Assembly: GCF_001641755.2 (NCBI RefSeq)
Contig: NZ_LRFG02000004.1
Coordinates: forward strand, 284,449 to 348,448
Source of the DNA: Microbulbifer flavimaris
Lineage (GTDB): Bacteria; Pseudomonadota; Gammaproteobacteria; Pseudomonadales; Cellvibrionaceae
DNA length: 64,000 nt
Direction: 5' to 3'
The stretch's first letter is position 1. Every line of letters begins with the position of its first letter. A program made the position numbers and the translations under genes. The notes under the pieces are model-generated. The model made no database searches and had not been told where the DNA came from. It was given only the letters and a program-made list of their open reading frames with translations. Below are positions 56,373 to 64,000 of this stretch, piece by piece.

Positions 56373-57494
56373 TCAACGCAGCGTGAAGCCGAGCTCCTCT
56401 TCGATCTGTACGCGAGTCCACAGGCTCCAGCCCTTGCTCTCACCGTCCTGTAGCCGGCGTTCTACCACGCCCCGCTTCAGTGCCGGCCAGGCGAGCACCG
56501 CCGGAGGCTCGGAATCTGCAATGGAAAAGAACAGTTCCGGGGGCGGCAGCACCCGCTCGAGACTTTGCAATAGAGGCTGCCAGCCCAGCGGCAGAATCGC
56601 AGCAGCCAGCTTCCACGATGGCACTGGCGACCGGGCCGCCTGTGCCATCAGGCTGCGGTAGCGCGCCTGTGCCGCAGCAACCAGATCGTCACCCTCGAAA
56701 TGCAGGCAACCCTCGACCTCGCGCTCTGCACACAAAAGACAGATACCCTCCGGCAGGGACAGCCTTGCGGCATCATCTGCGCTCATTTGCCAGCCGGCCC
56801 CTTCCGAATTACAGCCACACTTTGGACAAGAGCGCTCGGCCTGCGCCGCCGGAGCCAGTAACGAAACCGGCTCGGTGCCCGGTCGCCAGTAACAGGGACC
56901 ACCGGGGAAGTAACTGTCGCCATGACTGCGCACATGGGCCGCAAAATCGAATTTCGCCGGATCTGCACCGCGCCCGGCGGCGGCCTGGAGACAGCCCCGA
57001 CAGAATCTGTACTGCCCGGAGTCAGCAAGGCTTTCAATCGCCTTGAGGTCCGTCGACACCCAGGCAGCACTGGCAGCATTTTTTAATACGCTGGTGCAGG
57101 GATAAAGGTGTATCAGGGATGCGACCTGACGGCGCCTCGCCGGATCAGTGATTTCCTCACTCTCCACACCGAACACCATCACCGGGTGCCCACGGTAGCG
57201 CCAGCCCGCATCGCCGCATTCCAGATCACCAAGGCTGACCTGTATACCGGCTTGCAGCTCCCGCGCGAACACATCACTCCTGGCATCCGCGGCTTGCGTG
57301 GTAGTGACAAACGATTCTTCATCCGATTCCAGGTCAACCCCGGCAGCCATCTCTGTCGCTGCCTTCAGGTTTTCCTCAACAGCGAGAGCATCCTGTTCCA
57401 GCACATCAGTTTCAACCGCCCCTGTCGACTCTGGGGAACTGGAGACATCGGGTGCTCCCCGCAGCCGCGCGAAGGCTTTTTTCCAAAGTGCCAC
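56373..57494 (-). CDS. Cysteine-rich putative zinc protein in motor operon
   Basis: The 373-residue protein has an acidic N-terminal 80 residues, then a central region with cysteine pairs that look like zinc sites: FCRGC (Cys165, Cys168), CPKCGC (Cys223, 226, 228), ICLLC (Cys252, Cys255) and Cys263. The C-terminal 100 residues are a Trp-rich alpha/beta segment. I do not recognise the family. GTG start overlaps the stop of the ZorB-like gene (TAGTG), with AGGAGG upstream, so it is translationally coupled to the motor pair. Confidence 0.75.
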   Translation of the reverse strand: MALWKKAFARLRGAPDVSSSPESTGAVETDVLEQDALAVEENLKAATEMAAGVDLESDEESFVTTTQAADARSDVFARELQAGIQVSLGDLECGDAGWRYRGHPVMVFGVESEEITDPARRRQVASLIHLYPCTSVLKNAASAAWVSTDLKAIESLADSGQYRFCRGCLQAAAGRGADPAKFDFAAHVRSHGDSYFPGGPCYWRPGTEPVSLLAPAAQAERSCPKCGCNSEGAGWQMSADDAARLSLPEGICLLCAEREVEGCLHFEGDDLVAAAQARYRSLMAQAARSPVPSWKLAAAILPLGWQPLLQSLERVLPPPELFFSIADSEPPAVLAWPALKRGVVERRLQDGESKGWSLWTRVQIEEELGFTLR

Positions 57495-58198
57495 TATAGG
57501 GCCTCCTCTAGTATTCGATGAATCTGAGCCTCGGAGTTGGTGATCACCCGAAAGGCTACCCGCTTGGACTTCTCCGGATCCTCGGAGCCATCTGCACGCA
57601 ATACCGGCCGCGCCGATGAATAGCCCACGGCTGCCACCAGAGCCAGCATACCCGGTACCTCAGCATCCGGCACCAGTCCCTGGACGTGGTGCAACACTTC
57701 ACGGGAACGACTCTGGGAGAGACGCAGATTCTTGAAGTAATTGTCGTTTGAGCTGCCGCCGTCACCCCACTCGGAACTGGTATGCCCCTCGATATGAATT
57801 GCTCGAATGGACCCCAGGTAAGGTTTCAGCGCCGTGATATAACGCGGAAAGAAATCCTCCATCACGCGCTGTGCCTGCAGGTTCATTTCCGCTTCCCCGG
57901 TCGTGAACATGGCGTCGGAGTTATTGAACGCGATAATCAGTCGATCCTTGTCGATGGTCGCCCCCCAGCGCGGCAGGTCGCCCTCAAATTCTGCTACCAG
58001 CGTCTGGTAGATCGCCAGCTGGTTATCCCGGTATGACTGTGCCAGCGCGCGGATTTTTTCCCTTTCCTCCATCATCGAGCGCATCATCACGATGGAAATA
58101 CAGAGGAACACCATCATCAAACCGGCCATCAGGTCTGAGACACTGAGCCATTCGCCGTCGTCCGCAGCCCGGGATATCGACCTGAGATTATTCGGCAT
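57494..58198 (-). CDS. ZorB/MotB-like OmpA-domain motor protein
   Basis: The 234-residue protein has one N-terminal membrane helix (SVSDLMAGLMMVFLCISIV) in which the Asp is the expected ion-carrying residue. A periplasmic linker is followed by an OmpA/MotB peptidoglycan-binding domain (IRAIHIEGHTSSEWGD...NLRLSQSRSREV). ATG 58198 overlaps the ZorA-like stop by eleven bases and has GGGAAGTGG upstream. The usual GHTD acidic residue is Ser here. It likely anchors the channel to the cell wall. Confidence 0.85.
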   Translation of the reverse strand: MPNNLRSISRAADDGEWLSVSDLMAGLMMVFLCISIVMMRSMMEEREKIRALAQSYRDNQLAIYQTLVAEFEGDLPRWGATIDKDRLIIAFNNSDAMFTTGEAEMNLQAQRVMEDFFPRYITALKPYLGSIRAIHIEGHTSSEWGDGGSSNDNYFKNLRLSQSRSREVLHHVQGLVPDAEVPGMLALVAAVGYSSARPVLRADGSEDPEKSKRVAFRVITNSEAQIHRILEEAL

Positions 58199-59495
58199 AT
58201 TCCACTTCCCTGGCCCGCACACGCCGGACCTGGGCGATGAGCTGCTGGAAATCCCGGGTAAAAGTGCCACTGACAGTGGCAAGCGCTTCACCCATGGCCG
58301 ATAGCACCTGCTCTACCTGGCGATTCATCTCCCGGTCAATCTGCTCATACTGACGGCGGATGGATACGTCTGCATCCTGCAACTCTTTGCGGATAACGGC
58401 AGACAGCGCCTGTACCATCTCGCGATGGGTGGAGGCCATCGTCTGGGCAAGCTCCCGCATCGATTCTCTGTGCGCCTCGGCAGAGCTCGCCACCAGGGTT
58501 TTCATCGCCTGCGGATCCAGGGCCTCGAGGCCCTCCATCGCCCGCACCACACCCTGCAGCGGCTCGGCCAGCCCTCGCGCTTGTTCCTGCAATAGCCGCT
58601 CGATGGAAACCAGGTTCTCGTCGACCCGCTGCTGGGCGGTGGCGATCCCCCGGGAGAGATGCTCCATACTCTCGGGCAACTTGGGCACCAGTGCCGTCAG
58701 TTGCTGAACCGAGTCGCCCTGCCTGTGCAGCAACTCCGCCAACTGCGAGGCCTGCTGCCCCTGCTGCGCCAGCAACTGGTCCAGCCCGCGGTAGAGCTGC
58801 GGCAATTCCGCAATTCGTTCATGGGCTTTATTGATCAGGGCCTGCTGCTCAAGCAACGCGGCCTGGTTTGTTTGGCATTGCTGGCTCCAGCTGGAAACAC
58901 GCTCGGCGTGGGCAGCGTACTCACTGGAAACCTTGTGCAGCACCGGGCCGAGCTGCTCCAGTTGGCGACAAAAAGTTTGCAGGTTGGCACCAAACTGGGA
59001 CTCCAGCCGGGTATTGAAGCCGGCCACCACCTGCTCCAATTGTTTGACAACGGACTCGCCCGTGCGCTGAGCATACTGATCCAGTGCCGAGTGCAGGGAA
59101 ACCAGGTTGCGGTTCAGGTCATCAATGGTCGCAGCGCTCTCTACCGGGTCAGAAGGCAGCTTGAGCATCCGGGTGAACACCCGCAGCAACAGGGAGAGCG
59201 CCAGCCCGATGACACTGGTGATAAACGCGGTTTTCAGCCCCGCCATCAGGTCAGCAATGCTGCGGTCGATGTCTTCCAGGCTGAAGCCATATAAGCCGAT
59301 AATGATGCCGACAAAAGTCCCGAGAATACCCAGAGAGGTCAAAAATCCCGGGCATTGCTCCACAAACTCGCGACCGCGGCCACCAAAGCGCAATACCAGT
59401 GCCATAGCGAAGATGAGCAGCATCAGCGCCAGGAAAGTGTCGGTGACCGCTGCTGGTGTAAATGCAGCAAAAAGCTGGTTCAGCAACCCGGACAT
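58188..59495 (-). CDS. ZorA/MotA-like channel with long coiled-coil tail
   Basis: The 435-residue protein has about three membrane helices in residues 15-115: FLTSLGILGTFVGIIIGLYGF and LMAGLKTAFITSVIGLALSLL match the MotA/TolQ/ExbB/ZorA channel family. The remaining 320 residues are a Gln/Glu/Leu-rich coiled coil, far longer than TolQ or MotA and like the cytoplasmic tail of ZorA. ATG 59495 overlaps the methyltransferase-like stop by one base (TGATG). Together with the next gene it should form an ion-driven rotary motor. Confidence 0.85.
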   Translation of the reverse strand: MSGLLNQLFAAFTPAAVTDTFLALMLLIFAMALVLRFGGRGREFVEQCPGFLTSLGILGTFVGIIIGLYGFSLEDIDRSIADLMAGLKTAFITSVIGLALSLLLRVFTRMLKLPSDPVESAATIDDLNRNLVSLHSALDQYAQRTGESVVKQLEQVVAGFNTRLESQFGANLQTFCRQLEQLGPVLHKVSSEYAAHAERVSSWSQQCQTNQAALLEQQALINKAHERIAELPQLYRGLDQLLAQQGQQASQLAELLHRQGDSVQQLTALVPKLPESMEHLSRGIATAQQRVDENLVSIERLLQEQARGLAEPLQGVVRAMEGLEALDPQAMKTLVASSAEAHRESMRELAQTMASTHREMVQALSAVIRKELQDADVSIRRQYEQIDREMNRQVEQVLSAMGEALATVSGTFTRDFQQLIAQVRRVRAREVEYAE

Positions 59496-60724
59496 CAATG
59501 AACTCCCGTATTCTTTTTCAATGCCAGCTCATGGAAGAAGGCCCCACTCGGCAATTTCCCGTGCCCCTGGGCCACCAGCTGGAGATGCGGTATAGCCCGG
59601 ATCAATTCCGAGAGGCTGGAGTGAAAACCGGCCTGCTGGCTGGCCGGGAACTCCTTCACCAGCAAGCGCTTGTCTTCCTGCACTTCGTACACGGAGGGTG
59701 TTCTGGCCAGGGCCGTGCGCTTGCCGAAAACCATATGCAACAGCCCACCGGGCTTCAGTTTCGCCAGTAGGAGCTCGCTCAATACACGCACCTCTTCCGA
59801 CGAGTAGAAGCTGAATAACTCCCAGGTCAATATTGCGTCCGCGGGCTCGAGATCGGAGAACTTTGCAAAAGCTGACCGAATGGCCTGGCAACCATCTTCA
59901 CCCCGACGCTTGTACCACTGGACAGCTGTGTGCAGATCCAGCACGAACAGCTCGCCTACCTGCTGCTGAAGCGCAGCAATGTTGCGCCCGCTTCGCGGTC
60001 CACAGTCAATCACGCGGCTAACCGGTGACCGCCGCGCTGGGGCGAGCGCAGCATCGAGAGCTTGCAATGTCTGCGCATCACCGACATCACGACTTGAGAA
60101 ATACGTCGATACATCCGAAACGCTGCCAGAGCGAACCTTTGCGGTGGGCGCGCCACTATCGTACTCAAAGAAGTACTCAAACAGGTCTTTGCGCATGCCA
60201 CGACGCTTTACGAGAGAGTCGCTGAGCCTGAAGCGACCGAGACTCTGCATCAAGATGACCGTCGTGTGCCGTTGATAGGGCACTTCAGGGTACGACGTGT
60301 CATCTGTCGTCTCGTAGGTAAAATCTTTCAGCAGCCTGAATTTGGCCGGCCGCCTGGGTGCCTGGACACCGGTATAGATCATTGCGTGCAGGAGCGTGCC
60401 CGCCTTTAGGTTAGGGCGCAAAAGTTCAAGCAGGTGGGCGATCAACTCCGGGCTGAGGAAGTTGAGCAGATCCCAGCAGAGAATCACATCGAATTTGACC
60501 TTTTCCGGCTTGGGTACAAGGTGCTGGCTCAGTGCCGCCTTTAAATCCGGGGCATCCCTGTTATCGGAAAAGAATTCGACCAGGTCCTCAATGTAACAGG
60601 GGCAATTCATCTGCAGGAACGCTTGAGTCGTTCCCACGGCCAGCGGCCCGAGGTCCAGAATCCGATATCCCGGCTGAATGATCTCCTGGTTAAGCGCTGC
60701 CAGGCCGAGCGAGTGATGCTGCAT
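59495..60724 (-). CDS. Tandem methyltransferase-like protein in motor operon
   Basis: The 409-residue protein has two Rossmann methyltransferase-like halves. Half one has SAM-motif ILDLGPLAVGTT (residues 22-33) and FDVILCWDLLNFL (78-90). Half two has VIDCGPRSGRNIA (238-250) and ADAILTWELFSFY (295-307). The shared D-I-L-x-W-(D/E)-L pattern indicates an internal duplication. An in-frame TTG lies eight codons upstream; ATG 60724 is preferred. The SAM-binding glycines are reduced in half one, so it may be inactive. The substrate is unknown. Confidence 0.72.
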   Translation of the reverse strand: MQHHSLGLAALNQEIIQPGYRILDLGPLAVGTTQAFLQMNCPCYIEDLVEFFSDNRDAPDLKAALSQHLVPKPEKVKFDVILCWDLLNFLSPELIAHLLELLRPNLKAGTLLHAMIYTGVQAPRRPAKFRLLKDFTYETTDDTSYPEVPYQRHTTVILMQSLGRFRLSDSLVKRRGMRKDLFEYFFEYDSGAPTAKVRSGSVSDVSTYFSSRDVGDAQTLQALDAALAPARRSPVSRVIDCGPRSGRNIAALQQQVGELFVLDLHTAVQWYKRRGEDGCQAIRSAFAKFSDLEPADAILTWELFSFYSSEEVRVLSELLLAKLKPGGLLHMVFGKRTALARTPSVYEVQEDKRLLVKEFPASQQAGFHSSLSELIRAIPHLQLVAQGHGKLPSGAFFHELALKKNTGVH

Positions 60725-60811
60725 ACAACTGGTCTCAAAACACCACAATGGTGAAGCAGTGGGCAGCCCCTAACGGCATTGCTCACCGCTCCACCAATTC
60801 ACCGAAAGCGG

Positions 60812-61426
60812 TCAGGCTTCGGTTTCCAACTCACTTTCACTGTCGGCGTAGTCGCTTGCGGAAGCACCGGAGTAGAGACCGCTGGAAGCGTTGGTCGCTG
60901 CCTTGGCAGGAGTCTCCTCAGAGTCGCGGGGCGGCAGGCTGGGGTGTACCAGTTTTTCCTTGAACGCGCTGACCCGCTCCTTCATTTCTCCGTCGGTATC
61001 GACCATATCCATGGATCCGCGGAACTTACCTCCGTCGTCAAGCTGGATGCGCGGTGCAATCAGGTTACCTTTCACCACTGCCGTGCGGCGAATCTCGATC
61101 AGCTCTTCCGCCAGCGCATCTCCGGTCAGCGCTCCCTCAACCGTGATGTTTTTTGCGTGGATGTTTGCGTTCAGCTCACCGCCGGCGCCGATGGAGAGGT
61201 TGTGGCCTTCCATGATCACGGTGCCCTCAATCGTGCCTTCAATATGCAGGCTTTCGGTACCGATCAATTCACCACGGAACTTAATGTTCTTGCCGATGAC
61301 AGACTTATCATATTCCTCACTGACGCTGGAACCACTGCGCGGGGCCGCGGCACCCTGATCCATAAATCCGTCTAGAAAGCTGCTGTTGTTTTCTTCGTTA
61401 TTCTGCAGGTCTTCGTTATCGGCCAT
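60812..61426 (-). CDS. Bactofilin
   Basis: The 204-residue protein has the bactofilin beta-helix core (about residues 42-145: SVIGKNIKFRGELIG, ESLHIEGTIEGTV, KNITVEGALTGD). It is flanked by disordered tails rich in Asn/Ser and in Ser/Ala/Glu. Bactofilins polymerise without nucleotide into membrane-associated filaments. It lies 87 bases before the methyltransferase-like start on the same strand, so it could be the first gene of the motor operon. GAGGAG precedes the ATG. Confidence 0.92.
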   Translation of the reverse strand: MADNEDLQNNEENNSSFLDGFMDQGAAAPRSGSSVSEEYDKSVIGKNIKFRGELIGTESLHIEGTIEGTVIMEGHNLSIGAGGELNANIHAKNITVEGALTGDALAEELIEIRRTAVVKGNLIAPRIQLDDGGKFRGSMDMVDTDGEMKERVSAFKEKLVHPSLPPRDSEETPAKAATNASSGLYSGASASDYADSESELETEA

Positions 61427-62104
61427 ATTGTTGTACTCCTCAGATTGGGGATAGCTGGGTAGGTGCCCAATTTGCCGTACCTCTCACAAATCCAGGGCGG
61501 TTGTTTTTTCGCCATCTGCGCGGCGATTGCGTCGCTTGATGATAAGGGCGTCACGCGATTGCCGCATGCCACAAAAGCGGTTTTTTAATGCTCCCGGCCC
61601 CCCTTTTTGCCGATCGTGTGACACCGCTCACAAATTTGCTTCACCATGCTGAATCCTGCCTAAATACTGAACCGTGTGCCGGGTTACATCGCCGCACCAA
61701 GCTACACCTCAACAGCTAAAGGGTGACCGGCTTCGCACCTGAATGGTGCCTACTCCCGTCTACCAAGCAGCCTGGCAGCTGGCCCCCACAGAGGCCGTCG
61801 GCCACACTCAGGAAATCGCGCCTTATGAGACTCACTCTGCCATCAAGGCTGCTCAAGACACACGCGGCACAGAAACAGGCAACCCATTGAATGGCGAAAC
61901 TGCAGACCCCAATGGTTACCCACAAAATCTCTGGACGATGCTGTGTATAAGACTGGGATATCTGGTCGAGCACTACTGCCTGGGGCCCTGGTGAGACCTG
62001 CACAAAAATGCGCCGGGCCGCGCTCCCGGCAAAGAGATGTCAGGACCCGTCGCCAAGTCGCCTTTGCAAGGGGGCTATTACTGCCACCCCTTTAAAATGA
62101 AGCA
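61427..62104. other. Intergenic region upstream of bactofilin
   Basis: In 678 bases I see no credible gene, tRNA or strong repeat. The part next to the bactofilin start must hold its promoter. Confidence 0.4.
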
Positions 62105-62260
62105 TTAACCTATAACACTTGTACGAGCCCAGTCGTGTCTCAGGTCAGAGCTGATCGTGGCACCCGATTCCTGCAACAGATTTATCACCAGCTTTGACAA
62201 ACCTTTGTATGCCCCCAGCCTGGCACGCTGATTATCCGTTAAAGAAAAATCTGGTTTCAT
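62105..62260 (-). CDS. Small hypothetical protein (51 residues)
   Basis: ATG 62260 has GAGTAAGG just upstream and opens a 51-codon frame starting MKPDFSLTDNQRARLGAYKG, with an amphipathic helix LSKLVINLLQESGA and a short polar end. The upstream frame (62263-62472) stops two bases before, as in a coupled pair. No family recognised. Confidence 0.5.
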   Translation of the reverse strand: MKPDFSLTDNQRARLGAYKGLSKLVINLLQESGATISSDLRHDWARTSVIG

Positions 62261-62262
62261 CC

Positions 62263-62472
62263 TTACTCACAGATATGCTGGATGAAGTTGTTAATAAGTT
62301 TGGGATTATCGTCCAACGTGACCGCATTACGGGCACTGGCGCGCAGCGTTGAAAAAAGCGCCACCAGCAAATTGGTTGCCGGGAAAATCAGCGAGTGTAT
62401 TGGCAGAAAAATATCAGTGCGACGGGCCGGGGCCGACGGAAGGTGAAGGCAGTTATTTATCAATTCCAACAT
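62263..62472 (-). CDS. Possible small protein coupled to the next gene
   Basis: The 69-residue frame from ATG 62472 ends in a plausible helix-rich tail (TLDDNPKLINNFIQHICE), and its stop is two bases from the next ATG. No Shine-Dalgarno is visible and the N-terminal half is of low quality. It may be the truncated end of a larger, repeat-disrupted gene. Confidence 0.3.
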   Translation of the reverse strand: MLELINNCLHLPSAPARRTDIFLPIHSLIFPATNLLVALFSTLRASARNAVTLDDNPKLINNFIQHICE

Positions 62473-62489
62473 GAAAAGGCCGCCCGCGC

Positions 62490-62729
62490 CATCGCGTTGC
62501 GTGATGCGGCATACCGACGACTGCGGCGCCCCAGGCCGGCACCTGCGGTGCATTGCTCTGGGGTCGCGCACGACGCATATGGCAGCGCTTTGCGCTGCGT
62601 GATAGTGGGAGTTATTCACTGTATCTTAAATAAAAGAAAGGGCCACCCGATTGTGTGGCCCTTTCTTTTATTTGAACCGGGCTGGCGCTCCAGCTGTGTA
62701 CTCGAGTTCTTTGGCAACTTTGGAGATAG
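62490..62729. repeat. Direct repeat copy 1 with terminator
   Basis: The unit begins CATCGCGTTGCG, contains CAGCGCTTTGCGCTG and a terminator hairpin, and ends TTGGCAACTTTGGAGATAG. Copy 2 matches most closely over its last 135 bases. Confidence 0.8.
62632..62669. terminator. Bidirectional hairpin terminator in repeat copy 1
   Basis: AAAAGAAAGGGCCAC pairs with GTGGCCCTTTCTTTT; A/T-rich on both sides. Confidence 0.75.
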
Positions 62730-62764
62730 CGGCAGACCTACACTGGGTGCCGAGCTGCGCTCGC

Positions 62765-62973
62765 CATCGCGTTGCGACGCCTACGGCGCTCCAAGCTTGC
62801 ACCGCTGGTGCAACGCTTGTCACATGGCAGCGCTTTGCGCTGGGCAGTAGTGGCAGTTGTTCATCGTATCCTAAATATAAAAAGGGCCACCCGATTGGGT
62901 GGCCCTTTCTTTTATTTGAACCGGGCTGGCACTCCAGCTGTGCACTCGAGCGCTTTGGCAACTTTGGAGATAG
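62765..62973. repeat. Direct repeat copy 2, cut by IS end
   Basis: Copy 2 of the unit at 62490, shorter in its middle. Similarity stops exactly at 62973, where the IS3-family left end begins, so the insertion interrupted whatever followed. Confidence 0.8.
62877..62913. terminator. Bidirectional hairpin terminator in repeat copy 2
   Basis: AAAGGGCCACCC pairs with GGGTGGCCCTTT and is followed by CTTTTATT; here the stem is perfect, while copy 1 has a mismatch. Confidence 0.75.
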
Positions 62974-63041
62974 TGACCTGCTCCCCACTTTCTAGTCCAT
63001 CCAGCTTCTAGTAATGTCCACTACCAATAAGGAAGATGGAC

Positions 63042-63305
63042 ATGAAGAAACGATTCACCGAAGAGCAGATCATCCCGATTCTGAAGGAGGCTGAGGCCGG
63101 TATCCCGGTAAAAGAGCTCTGCCGCAAGTACAGCATCTCTGATGCCACTTTCTACACCTGGCGCAAGAAGTACGGCGGAATGGAAGTGGCGGAAGCCCGG
63201 CGTCTCAAAGCTCTCGAGGAGGAGAACGCCCGGCTGAAGAAGCTGCTGGCGGAGTCCATGCTGGACCAAGAAGCACTCAAGGCTGCCCTCAACCGAAAGT
63301 ATTGA
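63042..63305 (+). CDS. IS3-family transposase OrfA (second element)
   Basis: The 87-residue protein has a helix-turn-helix (RFTEEQIIPILKEAEAGIPV, then YSISDATFYTWRKKYGGM) and a leucine-zipper helix (LKALEEENARLKKLLAESML). ATG 63042 is preferred because AAGGAAG has better spacing than for ATG 63036. TGA overlaps the OrfB start. Confidence 0.93.
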   Translation: MKKRFTEEQIIPILKEAEAGIPVKELCRKYSISDATFYTWRKKYGGMEVAEARRLKALEEENARLKKLLAESMLDQEALKAALNRKY

Positions 63306-64000
63306 CCGTCGGGAACAAGCGCGAGGCCGTGCGCACCATGCAGTCGGAAACGACCATTTCGGAGCGCAGGGCCTGTTCACTCGTCGGGTTATCCCGCGCA
63401 TCCATGCGATATCAGCCCCAGAAGGCCGTTGAGTCAAATCTGTCTGAGCGCATCAAGGCAATCGCCTTGGAGCGGCGACGCTTCGGCTACCGCAGGGTCC
63501 ATCAGATGCTGCGTAGAGAGGGCTTACATGTAAATCACAAGAAGGTCTATCGGCTCTACATCCAGGCAGGCCTGGCAGTGCGTAAGCGGCCAAAGCGCAA
63601 GGGTGTCATGGTCGAGCCACAACCCCTTGAGCTACCGGAAGCGCCCAATGAGGTCTGGTCAATGGACTTCGTTATGGATGCAGAGGCCAACGGCCGCCGC
63701 ATCAAGTGCCTGACCATTGTTGACGACTGCACCAAGGAATGCCTCGATATCCCCGTCGCCAGGGGCATTTCAGGGCTCCAGGTGGCGCGAACGCTAGATG
63801 CTATCGCTGCCTTCCGGGGCTACCCGAAGGCCATCAGGACGGACCAGGGGCCCGAGTTTACCAGTAAGGCCCTGGACCAGTGGGGCTATGAGAATGGCGT
63901 CAAATTGAAGTTAATCCAGCCGGGTAAACCGACTCAGAACGGCTACATCGAGAGCTTCAACGGCAAGTTCCGGGACGAGTGCCTCAATGAACACTGGTTC
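63302..64000 (+). CDS. IS3-family transposase OrfB (partial, runs off window)
   Basis: The open frame from TTG 63302 runs to the last base (233 codons). The region after residue 50 is the HTH_21 type (ERRRFGYRRVHQMLRREGLH). The DDE core is visible: Asp in VWSMDFVMDAE, Asp in IRTDQGPEFTS and Glu in NGYIESFNGKFRDECL. It sits -1 relative to orfA, as for a frameshift fusion. Confidence 0.93.
   Translation, partial: MTVGNKREAVRTMQSETTISERRACSLVGLSRASMRYQPQKAVESNLSERIKAIALERRRFGYRRVHQMLRREGLHVNHKKVYRLYIQAGLAVRKRPKRKGVMVEPQPLELPEAPNEVWSMDFVMDAEANGRRIKCLTIVDDCTKECLDIPVARGISGLQVARTLDAIAAFRGYPKAIRTDQGPEFTSKALDQWGYENGVKLKLIQPGKPTQNGYIESFNGKFRDECLNEHWF

Larger units (their letters stand above)
62974..64000 (+). 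mobile_element. Second IS3-family element, 3' part beyond window
   Basis: The likely left end is TGACCTGCTCCCCACTTTC, of the type found in IS3-family elements of marine gammaproteobacteria. It carries orfA and the start of orfB in the -1 frame. Its sequence is unlike the element at 26973. The right end is outside the window, so completeness and target duplication cannot be judged. Confidence 0.85.

Noticed and set aside
56373..60724. Calling the motor operon a canonical Zorya system
   Set aside because: No ZorC, helicase-nuclease ZorD, HNH ZorE or ZorFG is present; only the motor pair is similar.
61743..61994. 83-codon frame upstream of bactofilin
   Set aside because: No ribosome-binding site, no family-like pattern, and poor codon use.
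62914..63010. Reading the repeat end plus IS end as an XRE-type HTH gene
   Set aside because: The promising frame (LESGEQVTISKVAKALE) depends on bases of the IS left end; copy 1 diverges exactly there.

Overview
The window looks like a chromosomal segment of a GC-rich, marine-type gammaproteobacterium. A Microbulbifer/Cellvibrionales-like origin is my best guess, inferred from gene content (kynA, prfC, leuA-psi-like-rimI, an AlgP-like Ala/Lys-rich protein, a bactofilin, many envelope peptidases) and not proven. No rRNA, tRNA or CRISPR array was recognised. Most genes are ordinary housekeeping or envelope genes, broken up by a few accessory patches.

Layout. 0-9.3 kb: a truncated gene, two lipoproteins (one an M48 metalloprotease), an AlkK-like acyl-CoA synthetase, a periplasmic glycerophosphodiesterase, small membrane and zinc-ribbon proteins, a DMT transporter and an enoyl-CoA hydratase. 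9.3-9.85 kb: two nested palindromic elements. 9.85-13 kb: an arginine-deiminase-fold hydrolase paired with an M20 carbamoylase, divergent from kynA. 13-17.7 kb: ExbD, mgsA, the histone-like protein and a glycerate-kinase-like P-loop protein. 17.9-23.1 kb: an RND efflux pair with an 8-bp tandem repeat at its 5' end, and a cNMP-binding protein. 23.5-27 kb: a chalcone-isomerase-like/TonB fusion and an M13 peptidase. 27-28.3 kb: an intact IS3-family element with a 3-bp target duplication. 28.3-31.6 kb: a two-gene operon of an ATP-grasp enzyme and a papain-like protein, divergent from gdhA. 33.5-39.4 kb: an MFS-PlsC fusion, rtcA, a frameshifted glyoxalase-like gene, an SDR, a DUF3175 protein and a GNAT. 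39.4-42.4 kb: a lower-GC pocket of small membrane or secreted genes. 42.5-54.8 kb: M28 peptidase, TSUP transporter, acyltransferase, prfC, Xaa-Pro aminopeptidase, alpha/beta hydrolase, MATE, rimI, psi-like and leuA. 55.1-56.1 kb: an OhrR-type regulator with a glutathione peroxidase and a tandem palindromic operator.

56.4-61.4 kb is the most interesting region. Four minus-strand genes with overlapping stops and starts encode a protein with two tandem methyltransferase-like halves, a ZorA/MotA-like channel with a very long coiled-coil tail, a ZorB/MotB-like OmpA-domain partner, and a cysteine-rich putative zinc protein. A bactofilin gene lies just upstream. This resembles the ion-driven motor of Zorya anti-phage defence, but none of the known Zorya effectors is present. 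It may be an undescribed motor-coupled system. The window ends in duplicated non-coding repeats and a truncated second IS3-family element.

The second candidate for novelty is the ATP-grasp/papain-like pair at 28.3-31.6 kb. All functional calls come from reading motifs by eye; no database search was run.
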